A DNA stretch of 64,000 nt. Origin: Candidatus Fraserbacteria bacterium (GTDB lineage: Bacteria; Bipolaricaulota; Bipolaricaulia; RBG-16-55-9; JAJCYT01). Shown here piece by piece: positions 22,745 through 31,488 of the stretch. Position numbers and translations under genes: made by a program. The stretch is taken from NCBI GenBank assembly GCA_029262795.1, contig JAJCYT010000012.1, forward strand, positions 1 through 64,000, written 5' to 3'. The notes under the pieces were generated by a model. The model had not been told where the DNA came from and ran no database searches. It worked only from the letters and a program-made list of their open reading frames with translations. Within the stretch, counting starts at the first letter, position 1; each line of letters begins with the position of its first letter.

Positions 22745-24853
22745 ATGAGCAAAGCCCGATACGTTCGTTTAGAAAAAGAAATCACGGAGGCTTTGGAAGA
22801 AAAACCAAAACGGGATTCTTTATACCGTGCCATGAAACGTGGTCGGGACAGCCGTATTGAAACCATTGAAGCGCTTCGGGTGGGCAACTCATTTCGAAAA
22901 GAAGTACGAGACATCAAACTACGCTGCCAAGATTGCCAAGCTGAACTTATTGAACGATTCACTGAAAACGCTGAAAAACGTGGTACTACAGTGTTTCATG
23001 CCAAAGATGGCCAAGCCGCCATCGATTATATTCTAAAGCTTTCCCAGGAAAATGACGTCAAAACCATTTCCAAATCCAAGTCTCTCACCAGCGAAGAAAT
23101 TGAAGTCAATCATCCTTTAGAAGATGCCGGTATTCAGGTGATTGAAACAGATTTGGGGGAACTCATCATTCAGTTGGTGGGAGAAAAACCCTACCACTTG
23201 GTCTTTCCTTCGGTGCATAAAACTGCTGTTGAGGTTGCGGAAATTTTCAAAAAAGAAACCGGCGAAGAGATTCCAAGCGATCCTAAAGAAATCATGAAAG
23301 TGGTGCGACGCTATTTGCGCCCCATTTTTCTCAATGCAGATATTGGTATGACGGGTGCAAACATCGGCATTGCTGAAAATGGCGCTATCGCCATCGAAAC
23401 GAACGAAGGCAATGCGCGTTTGGTGTCCAGCATCTCGGACATCCATGTGTGCATCATGGGGATTGAGAAAATAGTGGACACCGTTGAAGATGCCTTGATG
23501 ATGATGTTGGCCCATCCCGTCAGCGCCACGGGTCAGCATTTGACCACTTATGTAACGTTGATGGCCGGACGCTCTTCTTTGGGAGAAGGTGCTGAAAAAC
23601 CTCGTGAGTCTCATCTTGTATTACTCGATAATGGACGTACTGAAATGCGTGAAGATCCCGTTCTTAACGATGCTCTCAACTGCATTCGTTGCGGGGCGTG
23701 TATGAATATCTGTCCCACATATGGCGTGGTGGGCGGTCACACGTTTGGCTATATCTATCCTGGCCCCATTGGGATTCCCTGGACGGCGGGCGTGCATGGG
23801 CTAGAGAAAGCGGGTGATTTTTCCTCGCTTTGTATTTCATGCGGACTGTGTAAAGAAATTTGCCCTGCAGATATTGATATCCCCATGATGATTGCCGAAG
23901 TGAAGCATCGAGATATGGAAGAACATCCTCAACCTTTAGTCAATAAGGCTATGATGCAAGCCGAACAATTGGCCAAGATAGGCAGTGCCACGGCACCTTT
24001 ATCAAACTGGATGTTGAACAATGACGCTTTTCGCTGGCTGTTGGAAAAGACGATTGGCATTGATCAAACACGAGATTTGCCTTCCTTTGATCGAAACAAT
24101 TTGAGAAAACGTTTCAACAAAAGAAATCATTCTCAAGCTGAGCCAAAACACAAGATCGTTTTCTTTGCCGATATCTATGCGTATTACAACGCTCCTGAAC
24201 TTGGGATGGCCGCCATTGAACATTTGGAAAAACTTGGGTGTGAAGTGGTGTTGCCGGAACAAAAATCGAGTGGGTATCCTTATATTGGTTATGGTGATTT
24301 GGATAAAGCAAGACAAGTTGCTCAGTTCAACATCGAAAAACTGATGCCTTATGTGGCACAAGGTTATCACATCATCACACCAGAGCCCACCGCTGCCTAT
24401 TGCCTGAAAAAATCTTATCCAACATTGCTTTCCGATGCGGCAGATGCACGACAAGTTGCAGATGCCACTTATGAATTGTTTGAGTATTTACTAAAACATG
24501 CCGCAGATCACCTCACAAAAAATGAACATTTTGCAGGCAAGCGATTTGGCTTTCATGTGTCCTGTCATCAAAGGCCACTTACTTCTGGTCAGGCCGCGAT
24601 GGATTGGTTGAGGCGGCAAGGCGCAGAGATTGAGCTGGTGGAAACCGGCACCTGTTGTGGCATGGGGGGCACCTTCGGGCTCAAAGCAGGGCCATTGGGG
24701 ATTGGGTTGTCTCAAGCTGTCGGTGAACCCTTGTTTGATGCATTTGCAAAAGCCAATGTGAATGCCATTGTGACGGAAAGCAGCGTGTGTCGGATTCAGC
24801 TTCTGGAAGGTACAAAGCTGGCAGTGTATCACCCTTTGGAGCTTTTGATTTAA
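22745..24853 (+). CDS. lutB: LutB-LutA fusion: LUD, two [4Fe-4S] motifs and CCG domains
   Basis: A 702-residue fusion of LutB and LutA. The N-terminal two thirds of LutB is a LUD domain (NADIGMTGANIGIAENGAIAIE is diagnostic). It is followed by two ferredoxin motifs, CIRCGACMNICP and CISCGLCKEICP, binding two [4Fe-4S] clusters. From about residue 470 follows a LutA/GlpC-like region that should carry two CCG domains. The second is intact (VSCHQRPL, then GTCCGMGGTFGL). In the first, the position normally CCG reads SSG (PEQKSSGYPYIGYGD), so cluster ligands there are lost. The product should pass electrons from 2-hydroxy acid oxidation to the respiratory chain. It follows lutC with zero spacing and overlaps the convergent gene at 24850 by four bases. 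Confidence 0.9.
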   Translation: MSKARYVRLEKEITEALEEKPKRDSLYRAMKRGRDSRIETIEALRVGNSFRKEVRDIKLRCQDCQAELIERFTENAEKRGTTVFHAKDGQAAIDYILKLSQENDVKTISKSKSLTSEEIEVNHPLEDAGIQVIETDLGELIIQLVGEKPYHLVFPSVHKTAVEVAEIFKKETGEEIPSDPKEIMKVVRRYLRPIFLNADIGMTGANIGIAENGAIAIETNEGNARLVSSISDIHVCIMGIEKIVDTVEDALMMMLAHPVSATGQHLTTYVTLMAGRSSLGEGAEKPRESHLVLLDNGRTEMREDPVLNDALNCIRCGACMNICPTYGVVGGHTFGYIYPGPIGIPWTAGVHGLEKAGDFSSLCISCGLCKEICPADIDIPMMIAEVKHRDMEEHPQPLVNKAMMQAEQLAKIGSATAPLSNWMLNNDAFRWLLEKTIGIDQTRDLPSFDRNNLRKRFNKRNHSQAEPKHKIVFFADIYAYYNAPELGMAAIEHLEKLGCEVVLPEQKSSGYPYIGYGDLDKARQVAQFNIEKLMPYVAQGYHIITPEPTAAYCLKKSYPTLLSDAADARQVADATYELFEYLLKHAADHLTKNEHFAGKRFGFHVSCHQRPLTSGQAAMDWLRRQGAEIELVETGTCCGMGGTFGLKAGPLGIGLSQAVGEPLFDAFAKANVNAIVTESSVCRIQLLEGTKLAVYHPLELLI

Positions 24854-25392
24854 AGTTCTAAAACTTCAAAGACAACCGTGTAAGTTGCGTTGCCATCCAA
24901 TCCTTGAATCATTTCTTGATCTAGATCAAAACGAATGGATATTGTTTCCCCCTCGCCATTGGCATTGTTTTTCCCACTCAGTGCCGAGGCCAAGGAAAGG
25001 CTTTCACCTGTGGGTTCAGGAAAGCTCGATGCCTCAATTGGCTGTGTATTTGCCTTGCCACTCGCTGTGGCGCTTAACATTAAACTGCAGGGAGTAACCG
25101 AGGATGAATTGCCATCGATATTTTTCAATCTCACCAGCACCTCGAAATTGGTGATGGCATGTATGTTCAAAGTCAGTTCAATGGAATCAGGTTGCTGAAG
25201 ATCAACATCAAACGAAAATTCATTGCCTTCAATCTGACTTCCGTCAGCATGGTACAGGTACATGACATAGGTGAATTGCACTTCAACTTTTGCCTTTGAA
25301 GTGTCACTATCGGCAAATCCGATAGTGACAGTAATCAACAACGAACTCAAAATAAATACAGCAAAACCCAGCTTCACTGATAACGCCTTCAT
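24850..25392 (-). CDS. Unknown secreted beta-rich protein
   Basis: Not recognised. A 180-residue protein with a clear Sec signal peptide (MKALSVKLGFAVFILSSLL, cleavage near GFA-DS). The mature part alternates beta strands (VEVQFTYVMYLYHADG, FSFDVDLQQPDSIELTLNI, FEVLVRLKNI, ISIRFDLDQEM, YTVVFEVLEL) and resembles a single Ig-like or WxL-type surface domain, with only one cysteine. The ATG at 25392 is preceded by GAGAGGGAAGC. It forms its own transcript, convergent with the lutBA gene and overlapping it by four bases. No neighbour suggests a job. Confidence 0.7.
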   Translation of the reverse strand: MKALSVKLGFAVFILSSLLITVTIGFADSDTSKAKVEVQFTYVMYLYHADGSQIEGNEFSFDVDLQQPDSIELTLNIHAITNFEVLVRLKNIDGNSSSVTPCSLMLSATASGKANTQPIEASSFPEPTGESLSLASALSGKNNANGEGETISIRFDLDQEMIQGLDGNATYTVVFEVLEL

Positions 25393-25459
25393 GCTTCCCT
25401 CTCGACTCGCTTTTAAACCTTCAATGTAATGGTTTAGACATTTTAGGTGGGTTCAAAAT

Positions 25460-26455
25460 TTAAAGCAAATCGATCAAGGCTTGCGTTACCATGGCTGTAG
25501 AAGCCGTGCCCCCCAGCTCCGGTGTTTTGATTGGCCCTTGAAGCAGCTTGACCACAGCAGATTCTATGGCGTTAGCCTTTGCTGGTTCACCAAGATAGTC
25601 CAGCATCAATGCCGCAGACAAAATGGTGGCCAACGGGTTGGCAATACCCTGTCCAGCAATATCAGGCGCACTGCCATGCACAGGTTCAAACAGCGCATGA
25701 GATTGCCCAATGTTCGCACTGGCACACAAGCCCAGGCTTCCCACAATGCCTGCCATTAAATCGGACAAAATATCGCCATAAAAATTTGGTGCAACAATCA
25801 CATCAAATGCAGACGGGTTCATAATCAGCTTGGTGCAAAGCGCATCGACAATTTCAAATGAGACATCGAGGTCAAAATTCTGAACCACTTCGCCAGCAAT
25901 TTCGATCCAGAGTTCGTCGGCAGGTTTGACCACATTGGCTTTGTGTGCGATGGCCAATTTTCGTTGACGCTGTTCCGCTTGCTGACAGGCAAACTGAACA
26001 ATTCTGCGACAAGCCATTTCTGTACGTCTTAGAATATTGTAGGCTTGCTGGCCTTCGCGTTTTCCTTCTTGAACATACAACCCTTCAGTATTTTCGCGCA
26101 CCACAAGCACATCAACATCTTCGTCGCTGAATCGTCCGATATATGGGTAAGTTCGTGAAGGTCGCAAATTGGCATAAAGGCCCAACGATTTACGAAGCTG
26201 GATAATGACACTGGGATAATTCTTGGCGTTGGGTGGTGTGGTGATGGCCCCAAATAAAATGGCGTCAGACCTTTTTGCAATCTCTAACGTTTCATCTGGA
26301 AGGGGTGTACCCTGTTGCTGGAAGCAATCGTAACCAGCATCCGCAACCGTATACTCCGCGTTAAAAAAAACCGCATCAAGGATCTGTAAGGATGCATCAA
26401 TCACTTCTGAGCCAATGCCGTCGCCACGAATGACGGCAATGGTTGGCTTGCTCAT
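25460..26455 (-). CDS. hicdh: Homoisocitrate dehydrogenase (isopropylmalate dehydrogenase superfamily)
   Basis: A 331-residue NAD-dependent beta-decarboxylating dehydrogenase. It has the family GDGIGSEV start, LRKSLGLYANLRPSR, the substrate-loop VVRENTEGLYV, KANVVK, and the metal-binding segments NFYGDILSDLMAGIVGSLG and EPVHGSAPDIAG. The VRENTEGLY reading is that of homoisocitrate/isocitrate enzymes; isopropylmalate dehydrogenases usually have VRELTGG. It would convert homoisocitrate to 2-oxoadipate in alpha-aminoadipate lysine synthesis. Its start overlaps the preceding lysU stop by four bases (ATGA). It is the last gene of the seven-gene operon. Broad enzymes that also take isocitrate or isopropylmalate exist in this family. 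Confidence 0.85.
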   Translation of the reverse strand: MSKPTIAVIRGDGIGSEVIDASLQILDAVFFNAEYTVADAGYDCFQQQGTPLPDETLEIAKRSDAILFGAITTPPNAKNYPSVIIQLRKSLGLYANLRPSRTYPYIGRFSDEDVDVLVVRENTEGLYVQEGKREGQQAYNILRRTEMACRRIVQFACQQAEQRQRKLAIAHKANVVKPADELWIEIAGEVVQNFDLDVSFEIVDALCTKLIMNPSAFDVIVAPNFYGDILSDLMAGIVGSLGLCASANIGQSHALFEPVHGSAPDIAGQGIANPLATILSAALMLDYLGEPAKANAIESAVVKLLQGPIKTPELGGTASTAMVTQALIDLL

Positions 26456-26952
26456 CCCATCTCCGGCAAGCGTCCGCCGTTGGCATTGAGATAAGCCACG
26501 ATGCCTCCTGCTTTTTGGATGTTGAGCATGAAGGCAGGCAAAGGCTGCGTCACGATTTCTGTTGCTTGAGTTTTATTGTGAAGCAGACTGTTTTCCAGAT
26601 CTAATGAAAATTCGTCGCCATCTTTGATGCTTCCTGTTGGAGCCATGATAGGAAGCAACCCAACGTTGATTGCATTGCGATAAAAAATCCTTGCAAAGGA
26701 CGGTGCAATCACCGCTTTAATGCCACTTGCATGAATCGCCAACGCCGCACTTTCACGACTGGACCCTGACCCAAAGTGTTCGCCCGCCACCACAAAATCG
26801 CCCTCTTTTACCTGTTCGGGGAAATCAGGGCGAACCTCGCAGAAGCAATACTTGGCCATTTCTTTGGGATCGGTGGTGAGATTGTAGCGTCCTGGTGTAA
26901 TGATATCGGTATTCACATTGTCTCCAAACACCCATGCGCGCCCCATGCTCAC
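26452..26952 (-). CDS. lysU: Homoaconitase small subunit (LeuD/LysU type)
   Basis: A 166-residue swivel-domain subunit. Motifs: FGDNVNTDIITPGRY, AGEHFGSGSSRE (substrate phosphate/carboxylate binding loop) and AVIAPSFARIFYRNAINVGLLP. With LysT it hydrates and dehydrates homocitrate to homoisocitrate. Its start overlaps the lysT stop: GTG at 26952 or ATG at 26946, both served by AGGGAGA inside lysT. The length fits the archaeal/Thermus-type LeuD/LysU subfamily, which is shorter than E. coli LeuD. The lysine role is inferred from the gene context (homocitrate synthase and LysK upstream). Confidence 0.87.
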   Translation of the reverse strand: MSMGRAWVFGDNVNTDIITPGRYNLTTDPKEMAKYCFCEVRPDFPEQVKEGDFVVAGEHFGSGSSRESAALAIHASGIKAVIAPSFARIFYRNAINVGLLPIMAPTGSIKDGDEFSLDLENSLLHNKTQATEIVTQPLPAFMLNIQKAGGIVAYLNANGGRLPEMG

Positions 26953-28196
26953 ATCTCCCTCGGATCAGCGATTTCGCCAGCCAATGCAGTGACGGCAGCC
27001 ACGGCTGGGCTGGACACAAATATCTCAGAATTGGGTGAACCCATGCGGCCCTGGAAATTCCGATTCATCGTAGACAGGCAACGCTCTCCATCACCCAACA
27101 CACCTTGGTGTCGCCCGATGCAAGGACCACAACCGACATTGGTAATCACACCGCCGGATTCCAGAATCGTTTGAGCAATGCCGCGTTCGATCATCTGCAA
27201 ATAAATTTCTTTCGAGGCTGGCGTACACACGAGTCGCATTTTGCGAGCAACCTGCCTGCCTTTGATGATGTCAGCCAAAATTTGAAAATCCTCAACGCGA
27301 CCATTGGTGCACGTGCCAAAGAACACTTGATCAATTTTAATGCCCTTCAATTCTTGAACATCGACCGTCTTTTCCAAACCATGCGGCGCGGCAACCTGCG
27401 GGGAAATGTTATCCGCATCAAGCTCAAGAATTTTTTCATAATTGGCCTCTGGATCGGGATGCAGTTCTTCCAAGGTCTCATTTGTTCGAGACTTCAAATA
27501 GTCAATCGTCTTCCCATCTGATGCAATGAGCCCAGTCTTGCCACCCATCTCGATGGCCAAATTGGACAGCGTCATCCGATCCGGCATTTCAAAAGCATCC
27601 ACCGTCGGACCACCAAACTCCAACGCTTTGTAAGCTGCGCCGATGGTGCCGACTTCTTTGGTAATGGTGAGGATCAAATCTTTTGATGAGGTGTGCTGAG
27701 GCAAAGTGCCACGGATATTAATGCGAATGGTTTCCGGTACACGGAACCAGGTTTGTCCTGTGGCCCAAGCCACAGCGATATCGGTAGACCCCATGCCCGT
27801 ACCAAACATGGCAAAAGCCCCTGCGGTGCAGGTGTGACTGTCTGCCCCGACTAAGACGGAACCTGGTGTCAAATAACCTTTCTCAGCCATGATCTGATGC
27901 GAAATGCCTTCGCCATAATGAACTCGTTGGATACCATATTTTTCGGCAAATGCATACACACTCTTGTGTAACTCGGCTCCGGCAGGGTGAGGGGCAGGCA
28001 CAATATGGTCAAACACAATAACCACTTTGTCTGCATGGAGTTTATCCATCTGCAATTTCTCGAACGATTGAATCGCCAATGGGGTGGTGGTGTCGTGAGA
28101 CATAATCAAATCCACGTCACACAAAATGGTTTCGCCTGCTGAAACATCGCGTCCCAGTTTTTTGGAAAAAATCTTTTCAGTCAGTGTCTTTTTCAT
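26949..28196 (-). CDS. lysT: Homoaconitase large subunit (LeuC/LysT type)
   Basis: A 415-residue [4Fe-4S] dehydratase. Motifs: TLTEKIFSKK start, VDLIMSHDTTTP, FDHIVPAPHP, GADSHTCTAGAFAMFGTGMGSTD (first cluster cysteine), FFGTCTNGR and NVGCGPCIGRHQGVLGDGE (remaining cluster cysteines), STMNRNFQGRMG. It belongs to the archaeal/Thermus-type LeuC group, which includes LysT. Together with LysU it isomerises homocitrate to homoisocitrate. Its ATG (28196) lies 20 bases inside the 3' end of the homocitrate synthase gene, and it ends with a four-base overlap on lysU, so translation of the set is likely coupled. In isolation it could be read as isopropylmalate isomerase. Confidence 0.87.
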   Translation of the reverse strand: MKKTLTEKIFSKKLGRDVSAGETILCDVDLIMSHDTTTPLAIQSFEKLQMDKLHADKVVIVFDHIVPAPHPAGAELHKSVYAFAEKYGIQRVHYGEGISHQIMAEKGYLTPGSVLVGADSHTCTAGAFAMFGTGMGSTDIAVAWATGQTWFRVPETIRINIRGTLPQHTSSKDLILTITKEVGTIGAAYKALEFGGPTVDAFEMPDRMTLSNLAIEMGGKTGLIASDGKTIDYLKSRTNETLEELHPDPEANYEKILELDADNISPQVAAPHGLEKTVDVQELKGIKIDQVFFGTCTNGRVEDFQILADIIKGRQVARKMRLVCTPASKEIYLQMIERGIAQTILESGGVITNVGCGPCIGRHQGVLGDGERCLSTMNRNFQGRMGSPNSEIFVSSPAVAAVTALAGEIADPREM

Positions 28197-29562
28197 AGCC
28201 TTTTAAAATAATGTGTGTGGCCGTTTGCTCCACGCCTTCGGACACACGCAACTCCTCAATAAAATCGTTTAAATCTCCGATCGAGTTTGCCACGACATGA
28301 ACGACCACATCGTAATCCCCCGTGATCTCATACACTTCCTTCACTTGAGAAAACCCCATGAGACGGCGGGTGATACGTGTCGTGTACAACGCACTACTAA
28401 GGCCCATTTGAATAATAGCCTCTACGCCCAACGGCACTCTGGCACGAAGGTCGATGTCCAGTACGTCATCGGCCACCTCGATTAAGTCAATGTCAGAAAA
28501 ACGGCGTTTTTGCGGCTTGCTCTTGATCTTGGTTAATATTTCGTCAAGCTGTTCATCTGTTGTTTGGATGTTCATGTCCTGTAACCGCGCACGAACGGCA
28601 TCATGGCCTGAATATTTATCAATCGTGATGTGACGGTTTCGATCCACCACTTCGGGTGGAAAAGCTTCATATGTTCTCGGATCTTTGAGCACGGCACGGG
28701 TGTGCAATCCTGCCTTGTGCGTAAACGCATACATCCCAACCACCGGACGGTTTTCGCTGTTGAACACACCGGAAGCGCGTTCGACCACCCGAGAAATTTT
28801 AGGCAACAACTCCAGTTTCCAATCATTCTCAACTTTGTAAAGCATCTTGAGTGCAATGGCGACTTCGGCTAGTGCGGCAATGCCACTGCGTTCTCCGAGG
28901 CCATTGATCGTGACATCACCCAACAAGGCACCCGCTTCCATGCCTGCCAATGTGTTTGCTGCCGCCAGGCCATAATCGTTGTGACAATGGACATGAAGCG
29001 GAATATTGATTACTTCACAAATCTTAGTGACAAATTCTCGAATGGTGCCTGGACTCATGGTGCCCACGGTGTCAGGAATACTGAACCGATCTGCACCCGC
29101 TTCCTCAGCCACGCCGAAAACATCTGTCAAAAAACCAAAATCAGTTCGTGTCGCATCCTCTGCGGTAAAGCGTACTTTGAGATCTTTGTCTTTGGCATAG
29201 CTGACGGCATCACGGATTCGCTTCAATGCCTCTTCCTGGTCAATCTGAAATTTGTGTTCGAGGCTCAATGGAGATGTGCCAAAAAACATGCCCATCCAAG
29301 GCACGTTGTATTTGACAGCATCGTCAATATCAGCAGGAAGCGCTCGGCCATGAATGAGTTTGTTCGCTTTAATATCAAGCTTTGAAATGCGATCAACGGC
29401 ATCACGAACGTCTGGAGATACAGCAGGATGGCCCAGCTCAATGAACTCTACGCCGAATTCATCCAACAATTGGACAATTTCCACTTTTTGATCCACCGTA
29501 AAAGACACATTTGCAGTTTGCTCGCCTTCACGGATGGTCGTATCCAGAAGCTCTACGATCAC
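28177..29562 (-). CDS. lysS: Homocitrate synthase with C-terminal RAM (Lrp-type) domain
   Basis: A 461-residue enzyme condensing acetyl-CoA with 2-oxoglutarate to homocitrate, first step of alpha-aminoadipate lysine synthesis. Residues 1-375 are a DRE-TIM barrel: LLDTTIREGEQ, FGTSPLSLEHK, RFTAEDATRTD, VHCHNDYGLA (metal HxH), NGLGERSG, and HKAGLHTRAVLKDPRTYEAFPPE as in homocitrate synthases. From about 378 to the end the sequence is an RAM/Lrp effector domain (MGFSQVKEVYEITGDYDVVVHV, IGDLNDFIEEL), fused as in some archaeal homologs; in Lrp proteins this domain binds amino acids, so lysine feedback is a reasonable inference. GTG start overlaps the lysK stop (TAGTG). Isopropylmalate or citramalate synthase is less likely because of the LysK neighbour. 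Confidence 0.87.
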   Translation of the reverse strand: MIVELLDTTIREGEQTANVSFTVDQKVEIVQLLDEFGVEFIELGHPAVSPDVRDAVDRISKLDIKANKLIHGRALPADIDDAVKYNVPWMGMFFGTSPLSLEHKFQIDQEEALKRIRDAVSYAKDKDLKVRFTAEDATRTDFGFLTDVFGVAEEAGADRFSIPDTVGTMSPGTIREFVTKICEVINIPLHVHCHNDYGLAAANTLAGMEAGALLGDVTINGLGERSGIAALAEVAIALKMLYKVENDWKLELLPKISRVVERASGVFNSENRPVVGMYAFTHKAGLHTRAVLKDPRTYEAFPPEVVDRNRHITIDKYSGHDAVRARLQDMNIQTTDEQLDEILTKIKSKPQKRRFSDIDLIEVADDVLDIDLRARVPLGVEAIIQMGLSSALYTTRITRRLMGFSQVKEVYEITGDYDVVVHVVANSIGDLNDFIEELRVSEGVEQTATHIILKGYEKDTD

Positions 29563-30599
29563 TACAGATTCATCTCCATTTGCTTTAGTGCATGGGTTAA
29601 AACACGAATGGCACGTTCGTAATCATCCAAGTTTAAATGTTCGTTCGGCGTGTGATCCAATGAAGAATCACCCGGACCGTACGCTAAGATAGGGCATTCC
29701 CAGGCATTTAGCAAATTCATATCCGAAGTTCCAGTTTTTCTCTTAAAAACTGGACGAACATCTTCAGCACGAATGGCGCTTAAAAAGGATCTAACCAGTT
29801 TGTTTCGTTTATCTCCCAAGACCGCAGGCACAAAAAAAGTTCGTTGAACACCGGCAGGGCCAGCAAAAGAGTGTGCTTTTTCTAGAAACTGATCAAGATC
29901 AAAGTCTAATGGTGTACGGATATTCAAATGCAAATCCACGGCTTCGTGGTTATTTTGGAATTCTGAATTAATTGCAATCAGGTTGATGCCCACCTGATCA
30001 AAACCCGCACCATGATCTGGATACGCCGCACAAAGTTGATTGTAAAATGAAACGGCATCTTCAGTGGGCGTGGTTTGATCTGCACCACGATGAGTGCGCG
30101 GTTTCACCAATTCAAATAGCACAGAAAAAGATCCCTTGTAGCCAAGCGTAACCGCACTCCAGCCACTTGGTTCGCCGATGATGACAGCTTTTACATTTGC
30201 ACCATCATGAGTTTTTAATAAATGTTTTGCGCCCTGAGAATCGTCTTCTTCATCAATGCAGCCAATTACAGTGAGTTTCAGCTTGGTTGAATCTTTGAAT
30301 GCTGCAGCCGCCTCAATGAATGTAGCCAAACACCCTTTGGCATCCACGCTACCTCGACCATAAAGCGTGTTGTCTTCAACACGAACAGGAATTTTTCCCG
30401 ACACCGTATCCATGTGGCCCACCAAGAAAATATACTGATCGCCCTGGCCAATAACGCCAATGGCGTTGCCCACTTCATCCATGTGCGTTTCAAAACCACG
30501 TTCATTCATTTCTTGGGTAAGCAGTTGCGCCACTTCAGTTTCTTTTCCTGAAGGACTGTCAACTTCCACCAATTTTTGTACCAATGTTTTTTTATTCAT
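29562..30599 (-). CDS. lysK: LysW-lysine/ornithine hydrolase (M20 peptidase family)
   Basis: A 345-residue zinc hydrolase of the M20 family that releases lysine from the carrier protein LysW in the last step of the pathway. Motifs: DSPSGKE, VGHMDTV (zinc His, Asp), GRGSVDAKGCL (zinc Asp), IGCIDEEDDSQGA (catalytic Glu and zinc Glu), IGEPSGWSAVTLGYKGS, KRKTGTSDMN and the terminal DHTPNEHL (zinc His). The GEPSGW and GTSDMN segments set LysK apart from general M20 deacylases such as ArgE or DapE. ATG at 30599 is preceded by GCTGAGGATCAC; an earlier in-frame start at 30638 would overlap the permease gene. It sits between the permease genes and homocitrate synthase. LysW, LysX, LysZ, LysY and LysJ are not in this window. 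Confidence 0.88.
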   Translation of the reverse strand: MNKKTLVQKLVEVDSPSGKETEVAQLLTQEMNERGFETHMDEVGNAIGVIGQGDQYIFLVGHMDTVSGKIPVRVEDNTLYGRGSVDAKGCLATFIEAAAAFKDSTKLKLTVIGCIDEEDDSQGAKHLLKTHDGANVKAVIIGEPSGWSAVTLGYKGSFSVLFELVKPRTHRGADQTTPTEDAVSFYNQLCAAYPDHGAGFDQVGINLIAINSEFQNNHEAVDLHLNIRTPLDFDLDQFLEKAHSFAGPAGVQRTFFVPAVLGDKRNKLVRSFLSAIRAEDVRPVFKRKTGTSDMNLLNAWECPILAYGPGDSSLDHTPNEHLNLDDYERAIRVLTHALKQMEMNL

Positions 30600-30606
30600 G
30601 TGATCC

Positions 30607-31488
30607 TCAGCTTGAACTGGCGCGTGGGTCCAACTCATCTCGCAGCCAGTCTCCTATCAGATTAATGCCCATGGTCAGCAACACCAATGCCAGACCAGGG
30701 AAAATGAGCATCCACCACTGATTCGCTAAAAATTGATCTTTGCCTTGTGAAATCATCATTCCCAGCGAAGGTTGTGTCACTGGCACACCGATGCCTAAAA
30801 AGCTCAGAGTGGACTCTAACACAATCACCACGGCAAAGTCCACCGCCGCCACGACCATCAATGGCTGGACGATGTTGGGCAGAACATGACGAAACATAAT
30901 CCGGAAGATGCCTGCCCCTTGCGCCTGAATAGCGCTGATAAATTCTTCACTCTTAATGGCCAAGGTGCTGCCCCGTGATGTTCTTGCATAGCGTACCCAG
31001 TTGATAATTGAGATGGCGACAATCACCGGAACCACCCCTTTTTCCTCTGACAACCCCATAAAGAAGATCGCGGTGAGCGTGGTGGAGAAAGGGAATACAA
31101 CATCAGCCAGCCGCATTAAGGCGGCATCCACCCACTTGCCATAAAAGCCTGCCCACAGCCCTGCCATAATGCCAACAAGCATTGAAATCAACACGGTCGA
31201 AACAGAAACCAGCAGAGATATTCTCAGTCCATACAAAATGGCGCTAAAGACATCACGCCCCTGTTTATCTGTTCCCAATATATACGGAAGTTTGCCGCCC
31301 TCCTGCCAAAGGGGTGGGATTTTGCCATCACGCAAATTCAGTTCCGCCAAATTAAATGGATTCTGCGGCGTTATAAAGGGTGCAAAAATGGCACCCAACA
31401 CAAACAGAAGTACGATCACCGCGCTAAAAACAGTGATGGGGCTGGCTAAAAAACGCTTCCATCGAGTGTTTTGTTTCTGCTCACTCAT
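30607..31488 (-). CDS. Peptide/nickel-type ABC transporter permease (DppC family)
   Basis: A 293-residue inner-membrane permease. It has the DppC N-terminal helix followed by a periplasmic loop with LGTDKQGRDVFSAILYGLRISL, the typical DppC signature, then membrane helices and the cytoplasmic EAA-type loop (SEEFISAIQAQGAGIFRIMFRHVLPN) that contacts the ATPase. The C-terminus has the standard LSFLGIGVPVTQPSLGMMI and GDWLRDELDPR. Its start overlaps the DppB gene by eight bases. No ATP-binding subunit is encoded in this window; the nearest binding protein is the Tat-exported one at 35941-37452. Substrate unknown; position in front of lysine synthesis genes invites lysine or peptide uptake but does not prove it. 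Confidence 0.9.
   Translation of the reverse strand: MSEQKQNTRWKRFLASPITVFSAVIVLLFVLGAIFAPFITPQNPFNLAELNLRDGKIPPLWQEGGKLPYILGTDKQGRDVFSAILYGLRISLLVSVSTVLISMLVGIMAGLWAGFYGKWVDAALMRLADVVFPFSTTLTAIFFMGLSEEKGVVPVIVAISIINWVRYARTSRGSTLAIKSEEFISAIQAQGAGIFRIMFRHVLPNIVQPLMVVAAVDFAVVIVLESTLSFLGIGVPVTQPSLGMMISQGKDQFLANQWWMLIFPGLALVLLTMGINLIGDWLRDELDPRASSS

Noticed and set aside
23117-23614. 165-residue minus-strand open frame inside the LutBA gene
   Set aside because: Antisense shadow of a well-supported coding region with cluster motifs.
25460-29562. Reading the operon as leucine synthesis (leuA, leuC, leuD, leuB)
   Set aside because: LysK next to the genes, VRENTEGLY in the dehydrogenase and the homocitrate-synthase-type C-terminal segment favour the alpha-aminoadipate lysine pathway.
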